Part shown: piece after piece, positions 15,592 through 20,913 of the stretch
Position numbering within the stretch: position 1 is the first letter of the stretch
Layout of the letters: every line of letters begins with the position of its first letter
Assembly (NCBI GenBank): GCA_014804185.1
Contig: JAAVAG010000224.1
Coordinates: 1 to 20,913 of the forward strand
Reading direction: 5' to 3'
Source of the DNA: Lachnospiraceae bacterium
Lineage (GTDB): Bacteria > Bacillota > Clostridia > Lachnospirales > Lachnospiraceae
Length of the DNA: 20,913 bases
Translations under genes and position numbers: made by a program
The notes under the pieces: generated by a model
What the model was told of the DNA's origin: nothing
What the model saw: only the letters and a program-made list of their open reading frames with translations
The model's database searches: none

Positions 15592-16656
15592 CTACACATT
15601 CTCCACATGATATCCGGCCGCTTTCAGGAGTCTGTTCATAACAGCCTGTCCCATCCCCGCCGTATCAAACGCCTCCGAGTATATGACCTCCACCTGCTCA
15701 TCATCAAACTCCCTTAAGATACGGTACAACTCCCTTGCAATTTCGGCCTCATCGTCACGTTTTCCCGCATTTTTTACCCGATCCGCCAGATATCTGTCCT
15801 TAGTGGCCTCCGTACAGATGACGCCGGTTCTTTTTCCCTCCGCCTGTCGGCGGCGCAGGCGGTCATTGATCCATTCCACTACCGCATCCTGCTGTCCGCT
15901 CACAACGGTCAGTTCCCCTGCGGGCGCATAATGCCTGTATTTCATCCCCGGCGCCCTGGGCGGCTGCCCGCTGTCCGGCGAGAGCAGCGCCCGATCCGTC
16001 TCCACCCGGCCAAGTGTCTGCTCCAACATTTCCTGTGTGATATACCCGGGCCGCAGGATCGTCGGAACCTCTGACGTCATATCCACAATGGTGGACTCCA
16101 GACCGATCCCTACCGGCCCGCCGTCCAATATCATTTCGATCCTGCCGTCCATATCCTCCATCACATATTTTGCCAGCGTTGGGCTCGGCTTTCCCGAAGT
16201 ATTGGCGCTGGGCGCCGCCACATATCCCCCGGCTGCATCGATCAGCGCCAGCGCAACCTTATGATCCGGCATCCGGACCGCCACAGTATCCAGACCTCCC
16301 GTTGTCTCTCGGGGGACCCGGTCCGACCTGGGCAGCACCATGGTGAGTGGTCCCGGCCAGAATTTCTCCGCCAGTTTCACTGCTCCCTCCGGGATGTGGG
16401 ACGTGATTGTCCCCAGATCCTCCCGCCTGCATATATGCACGATCAGGGGATTATCCGACGGCCTCCCTTTTGCCTCATAGATCTTTTGGGAGGAACGGGG
16501 ATTCAGCGCATCCCCTCCCAGCCCGTAGACCGTCTCCGTGGGAAAAGCCACCAGCCCTCCCTCCCGCAGGATCTGTCCCGCTCTGCGGATCCACGCGGCG
16601 TCCTTATCCAGTTCCCTGATTGTAACCAACTCTGTTTTCACTGATTTTTTACCCAT
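15592..16656 (-). CDS. tsaC: L-threonylcarbamoyladenylate synthase, Sua5 type
   Basis: This enzyme makes threonylcarbamoyl-AMP from threonine, bicarbonate and ATP, the first step of t6A37 tRNA modification. Residues about 10-200 form the YrdC/TsaC domain: GGLVAFPTETVYGLGGDA, then IYEAKGRPSDNPLIVHI, then APSANTSGKPSPT. The C-terminal part (about 240-354) is the additional Sua5 domain, following the PGMKYRHYAP linker that gates the active site. The 354-residue length is typical of Sua5. The ATG at 16656 has only a weak ribosome site. It lies first in a tsaC-rpiB-upp-deaminase-hydrolase run, with an extended -10 promoter 21 bases upstream. Confidence 0.95.
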   Translation of the reverse strand: MGKKSVKTELVTIRELDKDAAWIRRAGQILREGGLVAFPTETVYGLGGDALNPRSSQKIYEAKGRPSDNPLIVHICRREDLGTITSHIPEGAVKLAEKFWPGPLTMVLPRSDRVPRETTGGLDTVAVRMPDHKVALALIDAAGGYVAAPSANTSGKPSPTLAKYVMEDMDGRIEMILDGGPVGIGLESTIVDMTSEVPTILRPGYITQEMLEQTLGRVETDRALLSPDSGQPPRAPGMKYRHYAPAGELTVVSGQQDAVVEWINDRLRRRQAEGKRTGVICTEATKDRYLADRVKNAGKRDDEAEIARELYRILREFDDEQVEVIYSEAFDTAGMGQAVMNRLLKAAGYHVENV

Positions 16657-16676
16657 ATCAACACTTATTTCCGAAC

Positions 16677-16685
16677 AGTATATCA
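16677..16685 (-). promoter_or_regulatory. Extended -10 promoter for tsaC operon
   Basis: Reading leftward, TGATATACT is an extended -10 box (16677-16685), 21 bases before the tsaC ATG. The -35 region is poor. The predicted leader is short (about 14 bases), in keeping with the weak ribosome site of tsaC. Confidence 0.55.
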
Positions 16686-16714
16686 CAATTCTGCGCAAAA
16701 TAAAAGAGCAGATC

Positions 16715-16749
16715 AAAAAAGACGGGAAAGAGGCTCTCCTCTACCCGTC
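16715..16749 (-). terminator. Ancestral terminator of the cwlD-like amidase gene
   Basis: On the minus strand a GACGGG..AGAGG stem pairs with CCTCT..CCCGTC (16721-16749) and is followed by six T (16715-16720). It begins inside the last codons of the stranded amidase 3' fragment, so this is the terminator the gene had before the inserted segment separated them. Confidence 0.8.
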
Positions 16750-16863
16750 CGTCTCGTTCAGATATTGTATAATGCCCAGATGAATCGCCCAGGCCACTTT
16801 CTCCTGGTACCAGGGGGAAACCAGCTTTTCGGCCTCCACACTGTTGGACAGAAAACCGCATTC
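16741..16863 (-). pseudogene. Stranded 3' end of a cwlD-like amidase gene
   Basis: The minus strand reads 40 codons plus a TAG stop, beginning ECGFLSNSVEAEKL and ending IIQYLNETDG. This is the C-terminus of an amidase_3 protein, starting exactly at the catalytic Glu codon. There is no start codon or ribosome site, and sequence homology stops at 16863. The peptide differs from the intact amidase C-terminus (19444-19563) at only four positions plus one added Gly, and most of the 13 base changes are silent. It keeps its natural terminator, so I read it as the displaced original 3' end. Confidence 0.88.
16751..16863. repeat. Direct repeat, left copy (candidate att site)
   Basis: It matches 19451-19563 at a constant 2,700-base offset with 13 mismatches in 113 bases by my count (about 88 percent). 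The last 23 bases (16841-16863) are identical, and the match ends abruptly after 16863, as expected of an integration core. Confidence 0.85.
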
Positions 16864-16892
16864 AGATTCTGTTTCACAAAGACGAACTTAAC

Positions 16893-16922
16893 TTGACAAT
16901 GGGAATAATCTACCAATATAAT
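16893..16922 (+). promoter_or_regulatory. Strong promoter at left end of the cassette
   Basis: TTGACA (16893-16898) and TATAAT (16917-16922), both perfect consensus boxes, are separated by 18 bases and read into the cassette. It lies only 30 bases inside the left junction. Confidence 0.75.
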
Positions 16923-16959
16923 GCACTTGCTTCATGTAATGATACTATAATTTCATGTG

Positions 16960-16985
16960 CCCTGTAATTTATTATAGGGTATTTT
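16960..16985 (+). terminator. Hairpin with T-run in the cassette leader (possible attenuator)
   Basis: CCCTGTAA (16960-16967) pairs with TTATAGGG (16972-16979), one G-T wobble and a 4-base loop, followed by TATTTTT. It lies about 40 bases after the strong promoter and just ahead of an AGGAGG site, so it could attenuate transcription into the cassette. The stem is short and A/T-rich. Confidence 0.45.
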
Positions 16986-17002
16986 TCATTTAGGAGGATT
17001 TT

Positions 17003-17053
17003 ATGGAATATCGGTGTCCCCCCGTGACCTTGAACCATCACTCTCCTGCATGA
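17003..17053 (+). CDS. 16-codon leader ORF or remnant gene start
   Basis: An ATG with a consensus TAGGAGG 5-6 bases upstream opens a 16-codon frame (MEYRCPPVTLNHHSPA) ending in TGA at 17051-17053. It lies behind a consensus promoter and a hairpin. Either it is a leader peptide, or the beginning of a gene whose body was deleted when the cassette formed. No similarity is recognised, and coding status is uncertain. Confidence 0.35.
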   Translation: MEYRCPPVTLNHHSPA

Positions 17054-17117
17054 ATGTGATATAAAACAATTAAAATAGGGTTAAAAGCAATAAAAAGGTT
17101 TAAATCGGATAAAAATG

Positions 17118-17126
17118 TGATATAAT
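17118..17126 (+). promoter_or_regulatory. Extended -10 promoter of the ATPase gene
   Basis: TGATATAAT (17118-17126) is a perfect extended -10 box, 28 bases before the ATG at 17154. The -35 region is poor. The 12-base word AATGTGATATAA that carries it (17114-17125) also occurs at 17053-17064. Confidence 0.6.
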
Positions 17127-17153
17127 GAATAAAAAGGATAAGGAGGCATGCAT

Positions 17154-18335
17154 ATGGGACTGAGAGCAGAAGAAGTCTTCCGACCTGGGGCATTCCCTGA
17201 ATACACCTATATATCACGAAAATCTGCCGTTTCCAACCTGCCCTATGAATTCCGGTTGATGCAGGCTATTAAAGTGTCCGGATTCTTAACTTCTCTGGTA
17301 GGTCCATCTAAAATGGGAAAGACCATTTTATGCGAAAAGGTAATTGGGTTTGAACATATTGTAGAGGTTTCCGGAGCAGACTTTGATGAAGATACTGATT
17401 TCTGGAAACTGGTTTCTGCCAAAGCAGGGCTTGCATACGAAGGTCAGTTTGCATCCGAAAAGCAGATTCCCAGTACCAGTGATAAATATACCAAAAAAGA
17501 AACTTTTTCCCTGACAAAAGATAAGATTATCGAATACTACAAAGAAAATAATCTTATCCTGGTCATAGATGACTTCCATTATGCCCCAGAGGGGAAACGA
17601 ATGCAAATTGCACAGCAGCTCAAGGATGCCATCCGCAGGGGATTTAAAGCCATTGTTGTATCCCTTCCCCACCGGGCAGACGAAGCCATCCGGCAGAATG
17701 CAGATTTGTCCGGCCGCTTAAGCCTGATCAACATGGAACCTTGGAAAGTAGATGATTTAAAAGAAATCGCAAAACTGGGTTTTGGAAAGCTTGGAATTTC
17801 CATTGAAGACTCCATTGCAGCACAGATTGCAGTAGAAAGCCTTTCCTCCCCCCAGCTGATGCAGTATATCTGTCTGAACATCTGCACCATGCTTGAAATG
17901 TCCGGGGAAGAAAACCTGCAAATCCGTCAGGAAATCCTGGAAACCGCTTATCACTATACCACCGCAAATTTTGAATATAGAGATGTTGTATCTCTGATGC
18001 AGAAAGGGCCGAACACACGCGGCAAAAACCGGAACACATTCAGGACCGTCAACGGAGAGGAACATGACATTTATGAGTTGATTGTAAAATCTATTGCAGA
18101 AAATCCTCCCATTATGAAACTGGAATTTGAGGATGTAAAGGAACGCATCTACCGTCTGCTTGCAGATGACTGCAAAAAGCCTTCCCCGCAGATGATTCGG
18201 GAAAGCCTGACAAAACTAAAAGAACTTCTATATGGACGGGAAGATATTTTTAAGGTACTTGACTGGAAGGAAGGGAGCCTCTATATTTTAGATCCTCTGT
18301 TCCTGTTCTATCTGCGATGGGGAGGCGCTCACTGA
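17154..18335 (+). CDS. STAND/AAA-like ATPase (archaeal-ATPase type), partner of a nuclease
   Basis: A 393-residue predicted ATPase. The P-loop GPSKMGKT is at residues 50-57, and a Walker B strand LILVIDDFHY has its acidic pair at 139-140. The following KAIVVSLPHRADE resembles a sensor strand, and GRLSLINMEPW resembles the conserved strand after it in ATPase_2/STAND proteins. The last 110 residues look like a winged-helix region ending SLYILDPLFLFYLRW, a pattern reminiscent of archaeal-type ATPases linked to nuclease domains. The ATG at 17154 has AAGGAGG at 7-base spacing; the ATG at 17148 is too close to that site. The 3' end overlaps the nuclease gene by up to 19 bases, so the two products probably act together. 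Substrate and trigger are unknown; a defence-type role is inference. Confidence 0.8.
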   Translation: MGLRAEEVFRPGAFPEYTYISRKSAVSNLPYEFRLMQAIKVSGFLTSLVGPSKMGKTILCEKVIGFEHIVEVSGADFDEDTDFWKLVSAKAGLAYEGQFASEKQIPSTSDKYTKKETFSLTKDKIIEYYKENNLILVIDDFHYAPEGKRMQIAQQLKDAIRRGFKAIVVSLPHRADEAIRQNADLSGRLSLINMEPWKVDDLKEIAKLGFGKLGISIEDSIAAQIAVESLSSPQLMQYICLNICTMLEMSGEENLQIRQEILETAYHYTTANFEYRDVVSLMQKGPNTRGKNRNTFRTVNGEEHDIYELIVKSIAENPPIMKLEFEDVKERIYRLLADDCKKPSPQMIRESLTKLKELLYGREDIFKVLDWKEGSLYILDPLFLFYLRWGGAH

Positions 18336-19078
18336 TTTCAATGTTTAATGGTATAACTATCACGAGTATGCAGGATGCTATCATGCGGTTGAAAAATGTA
18401 AAAGATGGCCAGGAATTTTCCTTTTTGCTGACTGGCCTGAGAAATTTCCTTAAGACACTGGACACCAGCCCGCAATACCTGATGGAATTGGAACAGCGGG
18501 CTTACTATGTCGTAAATGAATACTCTGACAAAGAAACGAAAGACAATCTGGATGCTGCAAGGAAACGAGTCATCGAATATCTTGAACAAATTATGACCGG
18601 TTCCCCCGCTGACGATTGCCTGCTCACCATACTTGATAACTACTATCTTTTTCTGGAAGGCCTTTTGGAACGGACGCCTCACAGACGTGGCGGCATCAAA
18701 AAAGAGCAACTGTCCGGACTAAAAATCCAGAATGAATACGATGTCCAACATCTGTTGTATGCCTATCTAAAACCTCTCTATCCACTGGCGAGGGCTGAAG
18801 TCAGTGAGGATACCGGATATGGCACAGTTCGGACAGATATCTTCCTGGATTCTGAACATGTCATTGAAGTAAAGTGCACCAGAGACAGCATGAAGCTCAA
18901 GAAACTAATAGAAGAAATAGAAGCAGATATGGTGCATTACCATGCAGAACATATTTATTTCTTTATTTATGATAAGGAAAAGATTATTGAAAATCCGAGG
19001 CTGTTCCGTAATACTTACGAAAACAAAGTAAAAGGGAAGCAAATACATATTGTTATCCATCAACCCAAAATATTGTAA
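18317..19078 (+). CDS. PD-(D/E)XK nuclease, DpnII/MboI-like C-terminal domain
   Basis: A protein of up to 253 residues. The first 130 residues are helical and unassigned. The C-terminal 120 residues match the PD-(D/E)XK pattern of the DpnII/MboI-like endonuclease domain: Glu140 in NEYDVQHLL, Asp174 in RTDIFL, Glu184 and Lys186 in VIEVKCT, then KLIEEIEADMVHY and HIYFFIYDKEKIIENP. All the expected active-site residues are present, so it should be able to cut nucleic acid. The ATG at 18317 has no ribosome site of its own; an ATG at 18341, five bases after the ATPase stop, is an alternative using reinitiation. No DNA methyltransferase is encoded in the cassette, so a classical restriction-modification system is not indicated. 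The ATPase is the likely regulator (inference). Confidence 0.8.
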   Translation: MGRRSLISMFNGITITSMQDAIMRLKNVKDGQEFSFLLTGLRNFLKTLDTSPQYLMELEQRAYYVVNEYSDKETKDNLDAARKRVIEYLEQIMTGSPADDCLLTILDNYYLFLEGLLERTPHRRGGIKKEQLSGLKIQNEYDVQHLLYAYLKPLYPLARAEVSEDTGYGTVRTDIFLDSEHVIEVKCTRDSMKLKKLIEEIEADMVHYHAEHIYFFIYDKEKIIENPRLFRNTYENKVKGKQIHIVIHQPKIL

Positions 19079-19080
19079 TT

Positions 19081-19212
19081 ATGCTCTGTCTTACTCCAAA
19101 GAGCGGGGAAGTAGCTGCTGTCCTGCACCCATACCAATTTGCAATCGGAGAGCAGGCCGCAAAGGAGATTATGGAGGTGTATGATTATGAATGGACAGAT
19201 GAAGAAATATAA
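19081..19212 (+). CDS. 43-codon ORF, possibly a truncated gene
   Basis: An open frame starting at an ATG two bases after the nuclease stop reads MLCLTPKSGEVAAVLHPYQ and then FAIGEQAAKEIMEVYDYEW before ending TDEEI. The composition, with balanced amino acids and a well-formed amphipathic segment, looks like real protein. No ribosome site precedes the ATG, and the frame is open further upstream inside the nuclease gene, so it may be the C-terminus of a gene whose 5' part was lost at a junction. It overlaps the next ORF by 26 bases, an arrangement typical of coupled small genes. I do not recognise the family with certainty. Confidence 0.5.
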   Translation: MLCLTPKSGEVAAVLHPYQFAIGEQAAKEIMEVYDYEWTDEEI

Positions 19213-19366
19213 GGAAAGCCTGGCAAATATGTCAGGGCCAATTCTATTAAGTCAATGCCCTAAAGTCCGGCTTGACCTAAGGGGGCTGATGCAGTATGCA
19301 AAGGAAAAAGGCGTGAAAGTAATAGAATTAACGGAAAAAGAAAAAGCTGCTTTTATAAAGGAATAG
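19187..19366 (+). CDS. 59-residue basic protein, function unknown
   Basis: A small Lys-rich protein with the core KYKESLANMSGPILLSQCPK, then VRLDLRGLMQYAKEKGVKV and IELTEKEKAAFIKE. GGAGG lies 9 bases ahead of the ATG at 19187; a longer reading from 19139 lacks support. It overlaps the 43-codon ORF upstream in another frame. Short proteins of this look occur in Firmicute mobile elements next to recombinase genes as I recall, but I cannot name a family, so this link is weak. It is the last gene before the cassette terminator. Confidence 0.6.
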   Translation: MNGQMKKYKESLANMSGPILLSQCPKVRLDLRGLMQYAKEKGVKVIELTEKEKAAFIKE

Positions 19367-19387
19367 GGTGTCGAAAATGCTGAAGAA

Positions 19388-19421
19388 GCCTGCCGGAGGC
19401 GTGTACACGTTACCGGCAGGC
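19388..19421. terminator. Hairpin between the cassette and the amidase gene
   Basis: GCCTGCCGG (19388-19396) pairs perfectly with CCGGCAGGC (19413-19421); the loop contains a GTGTACAC palindrome. Genes converge on it from both sides (small ORF ending 19366, amidase ending 19444). T-rich sequence follows in either direction but there is no long T-run, so it is probably a modest bidirectional terminator. Confidence 0.6.
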
Positions 19422-19443
19422 TATTCTCTATCCCGTAAGCTAA

Positions 19444-20163
19444 TCAGTCAGCTTCATTCAGATACTGCAAAATCCCCATATGTATCGCCCAGGCCACCTT
19501 CTCCTGGTACCAGGGGGAAACCAGCTTTTCGGCCTCTGCGCTGTTGGACAGAAAACCGCATTCCACAATCACAATGGGTTTATCGGTCTTTTTCAGCAGA
19601 TAGTAGCTGTCATTTGCCTTGACCTGCCTGTGATTGTCCGGATCCAGATCCTCCACCAGCCTGTTCTGAATCTTTTCGGCCAGCCTCTGGCTTCTGTCGC
19701 TGCCGGTATAAAAAAACACCTGCGCCCCGTGTACGTATTCTTCCTGATAGCTGTTCTGGTGAATGCTTACCACCAGCACTGCTTCCGATTCTTCGATCAG
19801 CGCAATTCTGCGCTTCATATCCTGTACTTTCTTATTGGATGCGTCCGCGTCATACAGCCCCATATCGTCCTCCCGGGTCATGATCACTTCCACATCGTCC
19901 GCCTCCAGAAACTGCCTGACCAGCAGCGCAATCTGCAGATTGATATCCTTTTCCAGCGCATCATTGATCCCCACCTTTCCGGGATCATTTCCTCCGTGTC
20001 CTGCATCAATGACCACACACAACCGTGGCTGTCCGGCCTCCCCGGAAGCGCTCACGCTGCGTCCCGCCGCATAATCCGACGCCAGCTTTGCGACCAGCAG
20101 CACCGAGAGTACCAGACATATGCCAAGCATGGCGGAGAACAGTCTTTCCTGTTTTTGTGTCAT
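19444..20163 (-). CDS. cwlD: CwlD-like N-acetylmuramoyl-L-alanine amidase
   Basis: This zinc amidase removes the peptide from muramic acid; CwlD in spore-formers does so on cortex peptidoglycan as part of making muramic-delta-lactam. The 239-residue protein has one N-terminal membrane helix (about 9-28) and an amidase_3 domain. The zinc ligands are His56 (DAGHGG), Glu71 (LEKDINL) and His135 (SIHQNS), and the catalytic Glu is Glu201 (VECGFLSNS). I take the ATG at 20163, 20 bases after the GH18 stop; a start at 20217 would overlap that gene. The last 39 codons are provided by the inserted cassette: homology with the stranded fragment begins exactly at Glu201. All active-site residues are intact, so the gene should work. 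The cwlD symbol is a family-level call. Confidence 0.88.
   Translation of the reverse strand: MTQKQERLFSAMLGICLVLSVLLVAKLASDYAAGRSVSASGEAGQPRLCVVIDAGHGGNDPGKVGINDALEKDINLQIALLVRQFLEADDVEVIMTREDDMGLYDADASNKKVQDMKRRIALIEESEAVLVVSIHQNSYQEEYVHGAQVFFYTGSDRSQRLAEKIQNRLVEDLDPDNHRQVKANDSYYLLKKTDKPIVIVECGFLSNSAEAEKLVSPWYQEKVAWAIHMGILQYLNEAD
19451..19563. repeat. Direct repeat, right copy (replacement 3' end of the amidase gene)
   Basis: This copy pairs with 16751-16863, and here the sequence is part of the intact amidase gene. Bases 19541-19563, coding ECGFLSNS, are identical to the left copy, and divergence begins immediately to the right of 19563 as the amidase sequence continues without a counterpart on the left. 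Confidence 0.85.
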
Positions 20164-20183
20164 ACGGCTCTGCCTGTGTTTCT

Positions 20184-20913
20184 TTACTCCAATGTATATG
20201 CGGAAATCGCATCCCATATGTCATCGGGCTCAAAACCAAGCCTCCAGGCTGCCACACCGCCCAGATCATAACCGCGCATGACATTCAGCTTGGCCATGAT
20301 GGACTGTCCGTCTTCCACCCAGATCTGATAGAAAGCGCCGCCCTTTTCAACGCTGGCATAATTCTGCGCGGTCTCTTCATCCCATTCCGCCGTCATACCG
20401 TACTCCGCCAGCAGGCCTTTTACCGCTGTCATGCCATAGGCCCGGCTGCTCACCTCCGTGCCTTCTGTCTTCCACAGCCTCGTGTAAAACGGCAGCGCAT
20501 TGATCACCTTTCCGGAGGGCGCCGCTCCCACAGCGGTTTCCAGCCCATAGGTCACATACCCGATGGATGCCACGGAGCCCGCTTCTTTGCTGCCGCCCCC
20601 GTGTTCATCATAGCCCATGATAATCACATAGTCAGCCACCACGCCCTGTTCCGCAATATTATAATGGGCATTATAATGATACGGCACCGGATCGTCCACG
20701 GACAGCACAAGACCGCTTTTGCGGCACTGTATGGATAACTCCCGCAAAAACTCCACATAATCCTCACCGTATGAAGCCCCTATCTGTTCAAAATCAACAT
20801 TGATACCGTCCATTCCGCATTCCAGAGCCGCCTCGATCAGTCCGTTGATCAGAGTCGTCCTGTTTGTAAGGGAAGACAGAACCGTCTGTGTATCCACATC
20901 CGCACTGTTATTA
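20184..20913 (-). CDS. Glycoside hydrolase family 18 protein, 5' end outside window
   Basis: The visible 242 residues are the C-terminal two-thirds of a GH18 TIM barrel. The catalytic motif is DGINVDFEQIG, with the proton-donor Glu; the third-position Asp of DxxDxDxE is Asn, as in the YaaH/SleL group of spore-cortex N-acetylglucosaminidases. Later strands are DYVIIMGYDEHGGGS, INALPFYTRLWKTEG and a final GGVAAWRLGFEPDDIWDAI. It is read through the window edge with no start codon. The stop is 20 bases ahead of the cwlD-like gene, so the two are probably co-transcribed and act on the same wall, likely the spore cortex (inference). Substrate-binding N-terminal domains such as LysM cannot be seen. 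Confidence 0.9.
   Translation of the reverse strand, partial: NNSADVDTQTVLSSLTNRTTLINGLIEAALECGMDGINVDFEQIGASYGEDYVEFLRELSIQCRKSGLVLSVDDPVPYHYNAHYNIAEQGVVADYVIIMGYDEHGGGSKEAGSVASIGYVTYGLETAVGAAPSGKVINALPFYTRLWKTEGTEVSSRAYGMTAVKGLLAEYGMTAEWDEETAQNYASVEKGGAFYQIWVEDGQSIMAKLNVMRGYDLGGVAAWRLGFEPDDIWDAISAYTLE

Larger units (their letters stand above)
16864..19563. mobile_element. 2.7-kb inserted cassette at the 3' end of the amidase gene
   Basis: The segment between the two amidase 3' ends carries plus-strand genes in a region otherwise all minus, is visibly richer in A and T than the flanks, and is bounded by direct repeats. It contains promoters and a leader, an ATPase gene, a nuclease gene, two small ORFs, a terminator, and a replacement amidase 3' end. 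Integrative elements that restore the 3' end of a host protein gene are known (for example e14 in E. coli icd). No integrase, transposase or terminal inverted repeat is visible, so the unit may be a satellite, a decayed island, or a segment exchanged by homologous recombination. Confidence 0.7.

Noticed and set aside
16658..16861. 67-codon minus-strand frame over the amidase fragment
   Set aside because: It reads the fragment out of frame. The proper frame gives the amidase C-terminus ECGFLSNS and a TAG stop at 16741.
17154..19078. Classical restriction-modification system
   Set aside because: The nuclease resembles DpnII/MboI enzymes, but no DNA methyltransferase is encoded in the cassette and the partner is an ATPase.
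19368..19622. 84-codon plus-strand frame after the small ORFs
   Set aside because: It runs through the hairpin at 19388-19421 and then opposite the amidase gene, and has no ribosome site or sensible composition.
1..20913. CRISPR arrays, tRNA or rRNA genes
   Set aside because: No regularly spaced repeats were seen, and no tRNA cloverleaf or rRNA sequence was recognised on either strand by eye.

Overview
The window looks like a chromosomal segment of a spore-forming, anaerobic Firmicute, most likely a Lachnospiraceae (Clostridium cluster XIVa) member. The grounds are the Clostridia-style protein sequences, strong AAGGAGG ribosome sites, a CwlD-like amidase beside a YaaH/SleL-like glycoside hydrolase, an SleB-type hydrolase, and a predicted Na+-coupled ATP synthase. 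The family-level call is inference; no rRNA or other taxonomic marker is present. Almost all genes lie on the minus strand.

Layout from left to right. 1-295: the 3' end of a QueT-type transporter gene (plus strand), damaged at the window edge by an exact 31-bp tandem duplication, then a terminator. 293-4594: three minus-strand genes, namely a small conserved unknown protein, a SAM-dependent methyltransferase, and an 840-residue membrane-anchored protein whose C-terminus resembles a C39-like papain fold lacking its Cys and His. 4615-11929: a complete F-type ATP synthase operon, atpZ-atpI-atpB-atpE-atpF-atpH-atpA-atpG-atpD-atpC, with a promoter at its right end, a terminator at its left end and two hairpins between atpB and atpE. 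11930-12132: a divergent promoter region with inverted repeats, serving the atp operon and a plus-strand DUF402 gene. 12645-16656: minus-strand tsaC, rpiB, upp, a dCMP deaminase gene and a coiled-coil/SleB cell-wall hydrolase gene. The tsaC-rpiB-upp-atp order resembles the ywlC-ywlF-upp-atp neighbourhood of Bacillus subtilis, so this is old core synteny. 19444-20913: a CwlD-like amidase gene and the 3' part of a GH18 gene.

The unusual part is 16741-19563. The last 41 codons of a cwlD-like gene (16741-16863) lie stranded beside their own terminator. A second copy of that 3' end, about 88 percent identical, completes the intact amidase gene exactly 2,700 bp away. Between them is an AT-richer cassette on the opposite strand: promoter and leader region, a STAND/AAA-like ATPase gene, a gene for a PD-(D/E)XK (DpnII/MboI-like) nuclease, and two short overlapping ORFs. 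This fits an element that inserted at the catalytic-glutamate codon of the amidase and restored the gene with its own 3' end. The ATPase-nuclease pair is a candidate defence-type module. No integrase or transposase gene is visible in the unit.
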